Part shown: positions 18,570 to 29,800 of the stretch, in pieces
Layout: each line of letters opens with the position of its first letter
Numbering within the stretch: the stretch's first letter is position 1
Assembly: GCA_029964075.1 (NCBI GenBank)
Contig: CM057146.1
Coordinates: 10,745,501-10,809,500 of the forward strand
Origin: Patiria pectinifera
Lineage: Eukaryota; Echinodermata; Asteroidea; Valvatida; Asterinidae
Reading direction: 5' to 3'
Length of the DNA: 64,000 nt
Program-made: the position numbers and the translations under genes
The notes under the pieces: generated by a model
What the model was told of the DNA's origin: nothing
The model's database searches: none
What the model saw: only the letters and a program-made list of their open reading frames with translations

Positions 18570-19195
18570 ACAGGCATTTTGCAAAGACCTCTCCCATGTT
18601 GGTTGCACAAATGCTGCCAGAGTTCGTCCTGTCCCGGTTTATGGTTTAGTCATTAAAGAAACTGTTTGTTGAGTCTCGTCACAGCCGCGAATGGGATTAT
18701 AGCCGCATGATGCATAGAGCAAGGAACATACGGGTTGAAAAATACTTAATTGAAAGGCTCTACCAGACGCTGAGAGAAAGGAAGCCGAGGAGGTGTTAAT
18801 TTTGGTGTATATGTCTGAGGAGGAGAATGGAGACAAGAGAAGGAAAGTGCGACAGCTACGAAAACTGCCATGGGAGCGGTCTCGTCTTACTTAACTTAAA
18901 TACAAGCTAGACACGCATTTTGCAAAGACCTCTCCCATGTTGGTTGCACAAATGCTGCCTGAATTCGGTCTCCTCTTACTTCCTTAAATACAAGCTAGAC
19001 AAGCATTTTGCAAAGACCTCTCCTGTGTTGGTTGCACAAATGCTGCCTGAGTTCTTCGTGTCCCGGTTTATGGTTCAGTCATTAAAGAAACTGTTTGTTT
19101 AGTCTCGTCACAGCCGCGAATGGAATTATAGCCGCATGATGCATAGGGCAAGGAACATACGGGTTGAAGCATATTTAATTGAGAGGCTAGGGTAA
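18536..19195 (+). pseudogene. Partial 3' copies of the repeated exon and its next exon
   Basis: Three or four truncated repeats of the LKYKLDTHFAKTSP..LVAQMLPEF segment (about 18550, 18895, 18985). Two copies of a following block, SREWDYSRMMHRARNIRVEK, lie at about 18690-18765 and 19112-19190. The second ends at GGGTAAGT, a donor-like site. Stops interrupt the frames. Confidence 0.5.
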
Positions 19196-19359
19196 GTAAC
19201 ATGTTGTCTACTTTGTCCCCTTTCGAGATACGGGCTTTGAAGTTACGGTAAGAACAAAAGGCAGGGGTCATGTCAATGATCTGTGTACCGTATACATACC
19301 ATATCGCAGCGCAGTGTGTATAGGATAAAGCAACATGGATGAAGGAATAGAAAATATGT

Positions 19360-19623
19360 GTGAAGACGGCTAACAAGGCAGAATCTAGTGATTTATCAGA
19401 GTCTGAAGCCTCAGAAAGTGACTTCGATATAGAGCTGTCTGAAGAAGCTAGATCTGACTCGGATTCGGTGGAAGATTACCGGGATTTAGAAGGCCGTATC
19501 GTTCCGTACATGTACGAGCCCGAGCTAGACAGCGACGATGACGGCAACGATGGGAACGAAATCCCTGGCGTTCACAATGTTAACGATGATTCAGAGGGTA
19601 GACTTGGAAATGGTAAATGGTAA
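19360..19623 (+). CDS. Acidic exon-like ORF
   Basis: About 87 codons rich in Ser, Asp and Glu (SSDLSESEASESDFDIELSE) with the motif RIVPYMYEPELDSDDDGND. A PYxFEP-type motif in an acidic context is typical of the N-terminus of P2X7-like and similar uncharacterised invertebrate proteins. I assign none. It follows the repeated exon array on the same strand and may be part of the same source gene. Confidence 0.35.
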   Translation: MKTANKAESSDLSESEASESDFDIELSEEARSDSDSVEDYRDLEGRIVPYMYEPELDSDDDGNDGNEIPGVHNVNDDSEGRLGNGKW

Positions 19624-19677
19624 ATATGCTAAAGATATTATATTTCACAAGTTCATTTAATTAAAAAGACATTTCTT

Positions 19678-20043
19678 GTGTTTTCTGCTGAACCGGGGCA
19701 AAAGATAAAAGTTAAGTGCATGTTTCGTATCTTACATACTCCAAGCTATTGCATGTGTAAAGTAGATTTCATTATATCATCCAGTGATGACAAAAGCGAT
19801 GTTAAGTACACGTCAATTCAAAGGAAAAAAAAAGGAGTGATTATTGGTCTTATAGCTATCATGCCCTGTGCCGAGTACGGTTCTTCACAGATCATCAGAC
19901 TAAGGTCATATACATGTATGTATGGAGACCTTGTAGAGCAGTTTGTTGCTAATAACACAGATGTGAGTAATGAATATTTCTACATGGCTACTCAAGAGAC
20001 GAAGAAGCGGCAAACACACATGAATACACAAGGTTGGCAATAA
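19678..20043 (+). CDS. Unrecognised open frame
   Basis: 121 codons open to TAA at 20041-20043, with several Cys and a Lys-rich IQRKKKGVIIGLIAIMPC segment. No motif is recognised and the region is flanked by repeats, so it may be chance. Confidence 0.2.
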   Translation: MFSAEPGQKIKVKCMFRILHTPSYCMCKVDFIISSSDDKSDVKYTSIQRKKKGVIIGLIAIMPCAEYGSSQIIRLRSYTCMYGDLVEQFVANNTDVSNEYFYMATQETKKRQTHMNTQGWQ

Positions 20044-20144
20044 TCATGAAACTCTGTATGTCCATTTCGCACACCCCACTGGTACGCAATTTCGAAAAGT
20101 GGACTGTTCACTTAAACTATTAGTAAACACTCACTAGTGAAAGA

Positions 20145-20535
20145 AAGTGGTGACTGTGGCTTAGTGGTTAGGGTTCATGATTCATTTATCAGAAGGGTCC
20201 TGGGTTCGAATCCAGATGCTGGCCATATCGTCGTGTCTGTGCAACAAGGTCATATCTCCTAAAATGATCTTTCAATGTCAACAGGTTGTATCTCAATCTC
20301 GCCTAAAATGACCCGGATGTACACACAAAGTCAATGGACATCCAGATACATGAGATACGACCTTGTTGCACGGAGCGTATTTTGCCCGAGATACGACTTT
20401 GTTGCAGAATCAAGTTACAACCTTGTTGCACTGACAAGACGATATGTTGTGTCCTCGGGCAAGCCACTTCATCCCCACTTGCCTCCCTTCACCCACGAGT
20501 ATAAATGGGTACCGGCATTCATCAAAGAGTAACCT
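20145..20535 (+). mobile_element. tRNA-derived SINE with nested foldback insert
   Basis: RNA polymerase III A box TGGCTTAGTGG (20157-20167) and B box GGTTCGAATCC (20203-20213) at tRNA-like spacing. They are followed after the insert by a typical SINE body, GTCCTCGGGCAAGCCACTTCATCC and CACCCACGAGTATAAATGGG. The body is interrupted at about 20230-20445 by a foldback with inverted ends GTGCAACAAGGT / ACCTTGTTGCAC. Confidence 0.75.
20240..20432. mobile_element. Small foldback element inside the SINE
   Basis: Ends GTGCAACAAGGT and ACCTTGTTGCAC are inverted repeats. Further internal copies of GAGATACGAC(C/T)TTGTTGCA are present in inverted orientation. It resembles a MITE. I cannot fix a target-site duplication. 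Confidence 0.5.
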
Positions 20536-20587
20536 GCGATCCAAATGTCCATGTGCGACATTCAATTATCTGTGTCCCTATCCTCAC

Positions 20588-20805
20588 CTGTTAGCGCTGT
20601 CGTCCAGCGTCCGCTCGAACCACTGCACGGCGTGCGTCTGCAAGGGGTCCCCAACCAGCGTCATGAGGTGGCGTGCCAGCGAGCAGCAACGCTCGCTGCG
20701 CATCGGGTTGCGCTTGTACGGCATGGCGCTGGAGCCAATCTGGTCCGTCTCGAAGGGCTCCTCCACTTCCTTGAGATTGGCTAGAAGCCGTAGGTCCGTG
20801 CAAAT
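20588..20805 (-). CDS. ADSL: ADSL exon 6 (last in window)
   Basis: 218 nt between TTTTCCAG and CTAACAG|GTGAGG. Encodes [19 protein letters not shown], the fumarate lyase signature and [12 protein letters not shown]. It ends in a clean GTGAGG donor inside an Arg codon, so more exons are expected. The next conserved block (RICLAEAFL type) is not recognisable anywhere to the left. Confidence 0.95.
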
Positions 20806-23800
20806 CTGGAAAAGATAACACAAGAAGAAGATAAGTCCCAGAAAGTTAGCTCAGTCGCAGAGTGAGTCACAAACTGACAAAGTTAAACAATGTTGACCTC
20901 AGGCAGTGCTTGAAGCCATCCTCAACCGTGCAAAAGACCTGACCCCACTTGTTCAGAAAAGTGGAAAGATCTGTGTGACCATCCTGGCCGAAAGAGGTGC
21001 AGACTCCAATATAAATCATCTGACAAATGAGTGGTACAACATGAGACTCTTCAGGGATCTGGACTTAGATATTCTTCTAGCCACTGCTCACTGACCTGAA
21101 AATTCAGGAAGAAATCCCGTAGAAAATGTATGGTCAGTTTTTATATATGTGCCACTCTATCTTCCAGGCCAGGGAACTACAATCTCAGCAGCAAAAGCTG
21201 AACGATGCAGAGAAAGACACTGAAGAAAAGAAAGCGCTCAATGCTGCACTGAACAAGCTGGACAGGTACTGGGCGGATCTTCACTATGGTGGGGTTAAAA
21301 CAAACATCAGTCACTGTTCCAGCTCACATAACCCAATAAATGACACAAATGAATAGGAGTGGACTCACAAGCTACTGACCAGGCCCTACAAAGACATCAA
21401 GAAGGCTGACATAGCAGAAAACAAGGAATTCTTCAAGAAACATATTGATTGACGCGAGGGTATGGCAATCTTCACAAGGTGTTTACCACCGGACTAGTGT
21501 TCTCACTGTATAGCAAAACCGATCAAGAATACCGAGGCAGTTTGTCTTTATAAGAAGTTTCTTTCACCCGTATCATCAGTCATCCAACCTGGACGTTTTG
21601 TGACTTTCCTTGAGGCACTTAACCTGGTTCCTGGACAACCTGATGGGAAAATCCGCTCCGTTCACAAGTACCCCCTCACCGGCAAACCAAGTTCAGTTGG
21701 GGGTGACCGACCCGACGCCATCTTGCCCGACTGCAATTTGCCGCGACGCCTGGCCGTACCACTGTGTGTACATAATACATATTCCCTGGTGTACGTGCGT
21801 CACTCACAAGGAATGGTGCGCGTTAACCAGCTACACGTCCCGCCCATGGGACGTCGTTGCTACGTAAAGGGGTGCCCTCTTTCAATGGCGCATGGAGCTC
21901 ATACCATCAGTGAGAAGCAGCTTGGTGCTTGCTTGTATTGTAAAGGCTAGCCAACAAAATCATTCAACTCTTCCAGCACAGAAATATCACAACGGTCAAC
22001 TGACCCAATTACCACGACCATAAATTCTCAAATCCAAGTCAACTAGTCGCTATCTTCAGATGATGCCACCAAACCTCAGCTCACTATTCTTACATGTAAG
22101 GCTAGTTCCAACCACCAAGGAACACCAAAGGTTATGTATTTACTTGGAAACAGAAAGAGTACACTGTCCATAACACCAAGGTAGCGACGGTTGGCTGAAC
22201 GAACAACTTCCCAACACCAGGTTATTTCATCACCTATGCAGTTTATCTCCTGATGATGCCGTAAAACTGAACACAGCTCAAACTAGTCAAGCATGATGCC
22301 AAAGCTTAAAACCCCTTCAGAAATTATCAGACGTCGCATAAAACATTCCGACTCCAAACTATCTTTGTCAGGGTCTCGGTAGATTCGCATCATACTTAAT
22401 TAACCCTAACCCCCTAGGCCCTTGTTGCTTACAACCATCCTCAATCCTCCAAAATCCTCCAAAATGTTTCAACTCCGCCTAAATTTTTCAAAATTGTCAA
22501 GACAGTCCTGCCTCAAAATGCATTCATCTTCAATCCTCCAAAATCCTCCTCATCCCAAAACTTTGCACTCGTGTTTAAATGAAGGATAACCAACGCCAAA
22601 TCCTTCAAAATCATCAGACAGTCCTGCCTCAAAATGCATTCATCCTCAATCCTCCAAAATCCTCTTGTGCTTCATCCACCATTCATCCTCAATCCTCCAA
22701 AATCCTCATGTGCTTCAATCACCATTCATCCTCAATCCTCCAGAATCCTCATTTGATTCAATCACCATTCATCCTCAATCCTCTAGAATCCTCCAAAACC
22801 GCCAGGAGGATTTTGGAGAAGTGAGGTGGGTTAGGGTTAAGGGGTATTTAGTAGACACCTGCTGCAGATAAGTGGCACCTGCTTTTCCTACCTTGTGAAT
22901 GGTAGCGCCAAGGCCGGCCAGTGCAGACAACACATCAATGTCCACCTTCCTGCTGTAAGTCTGGCCAGTTACAATGTAGGACCTGAAGTAAAATAGACAA
23001 AAATCCAATATTCATGTAACAATTGGTCTCACTAGGACTTTCATTCAGGGTGGGCATATTTAAGTGGCTGGGGCAACTTTTCTGGGTTGCGTGATCTTTT
23101 CTGTAAGGCTCCAGGATTGGAATGATTATTTTCCATAGCTTTCTAGAGAGGTGCACCTTGCTTTTAGCTTGTGCAAAGGTTTCCGGGGAAGCACTGGTGA
23201 AAAAAGGTTGTAAGAGTAAAAAAGGCTCAGAAAAGGGGCCCCAGTCTATTTTGAGATCAAATCCTGTACTAGACAACAGCATTTTGAAGTAATTGTTAAT
23301 CTTCTCCCAGATTTGCAGATACTGTGCAAGTATTCATACTTTGGATTTAACCAGAGGACTATTATCTGTGTCCATGTCCATAAGTGAGGCCTGCTGTCCA
23401 AATACATTTTATCGGCATGCCACTAGCCACCCCACTGTTTGGAAGGTACTCCTGCCGGTACATAGGTGCCTACAATGTACATGTGTAAAATTATAAAATC
23501 TCAGGTGGATATTGGTGGATCTAAGCGTGTTGGGCTTAACTCTAACTCCCTAGGGGGTGTGCAAATTCATATTGAAATTGGAGGATTCAGGACTGTTAGG
23601 GACAGCTATAGGGGCATATGGGAGGGCTGATAAAAAACCAAAATCACTCTGTATTGGAGATGAAAGTTATCCCAAGTCATCAGAAGTCAAACACAAATCA
23701 AAAACAAACTATCCAGTCCCACTTGACTGAAAGCTCTTCAAATGAACTGTGACAAAAGCATTCCTTTGTCATTGTTCATCTCATGTTACCTGAATTGAAA

Positions 23801-26800
23801 TTTAAATTTAAACTTATGGTTTGACTTGTAATGGACTAAATTGAAATATTGCTTCGAATAGATTTTTCATAGCCCTAACAGTCCTGAATCCTCCAATTTC
23901 AATAGGGAGTTAGGGTTAAGTAGAGTTTTCCGTTATTTACCTTTGGAATCCTGCCATCTCGGTCACCAGCCTGTCCAGTCGTTCCACCTTCTCCCCGTCC
24001 CCGTCAAACAGTGCCAGGAAGCTGGCCTGGGTGCCCGTCGTGCCCTTGACCCCACGGAAGCGCAGGTCATCCCGGACCCGGGTCAGATTGCGTAGGTCCA
24101 TCAGGAGGTCCGAGAGCCAGAGGCAGGCCCGCTTGCCCACTGTGGTCAGCTGTGCTGGTCTGTCCGTTCAAAACACAATGCGTCATCGTTAACAACAGTG
24201 CTTTTTGTTTTGGTTATGTAACCTTTTCGAGCATGTGAGACATTGGGAAGCGATGCTGCTTTGTTATATACAGGCATGCAACTGGGAATTAAGAAAACAA
24301 GAGGAAATTCCAAACCACACAAGACTTTGTACAGTAGTTTTCAATTTGTAAATGGCATTCAGCTGAAGTAAAAATGATGAAATCAGCGGATCCGAGGAAA
24401 AGTCGCATGCCTGTACATACACTTTTGAGATAGAAACCTTGACTCTGTGTCTAAGGGACAAAGAGTCTTCTACATTCAACGAGTAGAATTGAATTACATG
24501 TATAGTTCACGTTGTTGCATGCTATGTTTAAATATGAAATACACACGGGCAATTCCAGTGGTATGAAAGGAAGCGTTATGTCCGTGACAGGGCCAATTAA
24601 CCATATCTTATTAGTGATGTAGAGAAATGATCCCAAAACTCCTAGTCCGTAATCTCCTTGATCATTACTACATGGAGATGTATTACATTTGAAAAATACA
24701 GTTTCATGTTTATTCACTGAGTTTTTAACAGCCTTGTCAAGGACATTAAAAAATGTTGGACTTGCCAATTGTTTGTTCTTACACTGTTATTCTGTTTCTT
24801 ATGACAGAATTATTACATACTTTTGGACATGAATTACTAAAACACCCACGTTTCTAGAAAGGAAAACTGGCTTTGAATGCATTTGTGGGTGGGTATGGTA
24901 CAGCATGAAACCAATTTAGGATGGATTATCAAATGTAGTAAATATGTTCGCAGGACGTCAACCGTGACACTAAAAAATAACCTTTTTTAACTCCTCAAAG
25001 ACAGGGGGCGGCCGCTTATACTTATTGGAATGCATTTGCCAGCTGTGGTATACCCTGACATGGGGCTGGTGGGTAGTTCTACAGCTGCTGCTTTCGTGTA
25101 GTCCTGCTACCACACAAAGGCTGTGCAGTCATGCAGGCCACTTGCTCTATGTATGGGGGAATGCCCCCATTACACCCCGTCCTTAAGGAGTTAAGCAAAT
25201 GTTTGATCATGCACTGCACTGGAAACCTCAAAATAAAAGCCTAAAATAAAATAAATAAACAGAACAGCACATACTGATAATGTGTGAATCCCAATGTTGG
25301 TAAGTTCTTCTGAGCTTCGGCAAAGCTGGCAAGGCGCTGGATGCATCGAGCAAGACGGGGCAGTAGGAGGTTGAAGGCATCACGGATAACAATCAGATCC
25401 TGAGTGGGGGGAAAGGAAGAAAGGACGAGTTAGCACCAGTTTATGCAATCTATGTATGCCACATCACAAGCTGCATCCAATTATCCTTAACCCTAACCCA
25501 CTTATTGATTTAGGACCAGCCTGTTTTGGGGTCCAGCCCACCAGTGTGTTGAAGGGATTACAGCTTGGCCTGGATTAACTCCACCAAGCCCTGGCTCTTC
25601 ACAAAAGAACCAATTTGCAACTGTGAGCTTCACAGAGCTTGCTGAGTGTAACACCGCGTTCCCACTTGAATTGGAAAAAGGTGGATCAAGATCCGGCATT
25701 TCGTTGTTGTCTCTAAAAAAAAAACCGACGCTCATGCCATTGCTTGCCTTACCTTTTCGTTTCGTGAAATGTCGGGGTGTGAAGGTCAACTGAGAGTTTG
25801 GAATTACACGCTCTGTGGGAGTGCTATCAGAATTCACCGACAAAATTACGCCAATTCACCAACATAAATCACGGATCCGTAGAGGATCCCGTGCGTGCAT
25901 AAATTAACAGGTGAAAACTACAGCGAGGGCAAGATGGAGTCCGTTCAAATCCCAATCCAGATCCTTTATGCTCCCATCTGATCGTGATCCGGCAATTGCT
26001 GGATCTGATCCACCAAATGGGGGATCTGTATCCTGGTCGTTAGCGTTCCCACTACACACAATTGCCGGATCTGATCCACCAATTGGGGGATCTGATCCGG
26101 CAATTTGGCAAAAGGTGGATCAGATCCCCCAATTGGTGGATCAAGTGGGAACGGGGTCTAATCCCTCATACAATTGCCTTTATGTACTAAGCCCAAATAA
26201 AACCAAAAAAAACATGCTTAGCATCCTGCTTCCCCCTTCTCCCCCATAAAAAAATGGCCTACCGACCCTTTTCCAAAACGACTGGCCAGGCTATTTTTCA
26301 AGATAGCCACAAGCTTTTTCTTAAAATGACTGCCACTTGGACTCAGGAAAAGACATCCCAGCTTTAATTGGCCTAGATGAAACAGACAAAGAGGCCAAAG
26401 TGATGTCACTTCTTAAAATTTATCATTGTTTCAATTTATAAAAAAAAAAAGGTGGCCTCCAAAAGGAAGCAGGCACTAAACATGCTTTTTGGGCCAAAGG
26501 GACGCTTCTCCCTTCCCGGAAAAGCAAAACACAAAAGAGGGAAAAAAGAAAGAAAACAAAATGCGAAGTCATATTGCTGTTAATTTAATACATATTTAAC
26601 AACATCCATGGGCGTCTGCATAGGTGTCAATTGGGGTGGCTTCGGGTGAGGATTTTTGGAAATAATATGCTTTGCCCCCCTCAAATATGGTTCTACAGTG
26701 GTGTAACATATTTTGAACTGAAGGTTAAAGGGAATATACATCATTTGCTTTTGCTGTAATTTTCAGAAATGGATGGAATTGGGGGGTTGGAAATATATAG

Positions 26801-29800
26801 CAAATATAGTTACACTGACTTTTTTGAGGTTTTGGGTTCGAAAATGCTATAAAACCAAGAAAAACAATCATTTTCCTGTAGTCTGGTTCCCTGACTCCAT
26901 TTAAGAAGAAACAGAGCAGTTTACATATATTGGGGAATTGTAAGGTCAGGGAACCAGTCTAGCTGGCTTGTACCCGTTCATAGGTGTGTAATCGATTGCA
27001 AACAAGTGCGATGGTCAACTGGGGCCAGTATTTGAAAAAAAGCCAGTTTTTTTCCAACGCTGATCGACCGATCAGCGTTGGAAATTGATACACAAATACC
27101 ACTTTTCTTGAAAATGACAGTATACCAGGTGCTATGATTTTACAGGATGCTTTACACTGTCATTCACTAACAGTCCAGCAAGGTATTTCAAAAAGATTTG
27201 GTTGTTTTATTTTTTGATATTTGCAAATGTTGTATTTTCCCTTTAAGCTCAGAGATACCGATACCAAATTAGTAGCTTCTCTGAAAACAACACAAAGACA
27301 CAGAATTATTTCGGGCAATCTTCTTTACCGTGTTGTCTCCGACGTAGCATGAGGTGGCTCCGAGATGGATGATGGAGGCAGCACGGGGGCAGCACTGAGC
27401 AAAGGTGTAGACGTGGGCCATGACATCGTGCCTCCTCTTTCTCTCTTCAACGGCTGCCATGTCAAAGTCAATGTTGCCCACGTTGTCCTCCATCTCCTTC
27501 AACTGCTCATCTTTGATGTCAAGGCCGAGGGTCTGTTGAGAAAGACAGGGAAAAACAAGTCAGGTGTATTTACAAACACAAATGCCCCGCAACCGTGACT
27601 GTTCCCATGACATAACACCACTCTTTTAACATCAACTTACATGTACCTTGGTCACATGGAACGTTCATTGACAGCATTAGTGTCTTCTGTAGGTTTTATA
27701 TGAATTAATCCCTAATCCCTATGATCTCAGAATAAATACAAGATTTTTATTGTTTTAGCCACTGTGACCTTGACCCTTGACCTTTCGGTCCCAAATGCAA
27801 AAGGGTTCTTAGGATTACCAAGAACAATACACAAACCAAATTTGAAGTTCATATGTTAAGTATTTCTCAAGTTATCGCGCTGACAAGATTTGTCCGGACA
27901 CACATCCGCCTACCCACCCACCCACCCGGGGAAGGACAAGGTGGAAACAGTATGCCCCTTCGGCTTCGCCGTGGGGCATAAAAATAAATATCATCAACAC
28001 AAACAACACAAAAACTACTCGGAGGTTGAGGTTCCTTTTGTAAACTGTAACCATAAGTGCTGTGCCGAATATATCAAATACAAACCAAGTATCTAAATAA
28101 CTACATCTACATCTAAATATCAAAAATTGTTAATTTGGATGTCATTCTTACTCTTATTGAGTTCAAGTAGCGGCCAACTTAGTTCCTGTAAGATTGCGGT
28201 GACGCTTGAATTTTGAATAGCATATTTTTAAAAAAATAATTGAAACATCTCCCAAAATATGAGCAATCCCTCCAATGTCATTTGGAATGCAATTGTGTTA
28301 AACATTCTGCAACCTTAAAATGGAAACTACAGACTATGCACATATAGTCAATTATTGAGATAATTTACATGTAAAAGATCCGGGAACCTTTCGAAGGATT
28401 TTTCCATGATTTTACCTTAGGTCAGCTTTACCAGTGACCTGTATTGTTTCGGAAAGAATGTTGCCAGAGATGAAACTGGCATGTATGGCCAAAAAAAAAT
28501 CGGAAAATAGGCCGAACAAAATACGTGTCCGAAATCTGGGCCGCGCTGCAGTTACACACATGTAATTGCATGTACAATACACTTCATGTCCAATTTCCGG
28601 ACACCAACTCCTGCTTTATTTTCGATTCAAACAAAATTTTACAATGAAAAAAAAATGGTCAGTGTTTTCATTGCATAAAATGCCTGAATTACGGTTAGAG
28701 TAATGGAGTCATCAATAAAGAAGCTCACTTCTTACTTGAGAAAGTCGAGGGAAAAGTCAGGCATGCAACTGCGAAATCACAAAAAAAAAAGGAAATTCAA
28801 ATTTTCCCTGACTTTGTACAGTGTTTTTCTATTTTCAATGGCACACATGGGGAGTCAAAAAAAGAGGAAATCAGCTGATCCGAGGAAAAGTTGCATGCCT
28901 GGAAAGTCCGAAAGACAAGGGCACCGTTCATGGTGCTTCATGTCAATGATTCAACCACACAACTCTACTCCACTTGCATTCATCATGTTCATACATGGGG
29001 AAAAATCAGGCATTATCTTCTTTTTCTTCCAACAAATGCCAGTAAAATGTTTCGCTAATGCTCTCTACGCTATCCTCAAGATAATCATCACGAATTTTAA
29101 AGCATTGCATTTTGTACAACTAAATCTGAAACCTCCGAAAATCGCACAACATAATGATTTCATCCACTGGATCGTTCACAAGGCTACCCATTCCCGACCG
29201 GCGCCATGTGCTAGCGGACGGTCACGGTGCGGTACGTACGCGCCGCTGGTACCATTGCATATTCGCGCGCACGTGCGACACAGTGATTTTTCCATGTCAC
29301 CTGTCAATGTTTAACCTTTTGTCCAGCCGGAGAAGGCTCCGATCAGTGTTACGCCATTTACGCCCTGTGTTTCTACCATTGAAACACTCCAATAACGACT
29401 GGTGAAAGAGATTATAACTACGTTCGCGATGATTTTAACGTGCCATTTCCATCGTCTTTTTATCGAAATTATGATTGAAATAAAAAATGAAATTTTGTGA
29501 AAAAATCGTTACAAAATCAATTTTTGTGGGACACACTGTAAAAAAATCAGAAATTTCGTTGGAAAATTCAAAAAGTCGGATTTCCGATTAAAATCGGAAA
29601 AGTTTCATCTCTGTGTTGCAACCTGCCGCTGCTTTTTTTCTTCATATCATCTCAATGAAGGTCAGTCATTGCAAAATGACGATTAAACATGCATCTGGGA
29701 ATGAGAAATTTTTCCAATTTTGTTTTGAAAATTTTCTTGACTCTCCATTAACTTTGTACGCAACCAGTGAAATAGTGTCAGGTTGCAACATTCTTTCCGA

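Noticed and set aside
20157-20213. Possible tRNA gene
   Set aside because: A and B boxes are present but the sequence cannot fold a full cloverleaf and continues into a SINE body.
22440-22800. CRISPR-like spaced repeats
   Set aside because: Repeats are contiguous minisatellite units of variable length with no unique spacers, in a eukaryotic intron.
22828-22842. TTAGGG motifs as interstitial telomere
   Set aside because: Only one or two units occur at each place and they coincide with inverted ends of TTAA-flanked elements.
28703-29314. 203-codon open frame on the plus strand
   Set aside because: It runs through a MITE and a larger repeat inside an ADSL intron. Composition (poly-Lys, Phe-rich) is that of chance.
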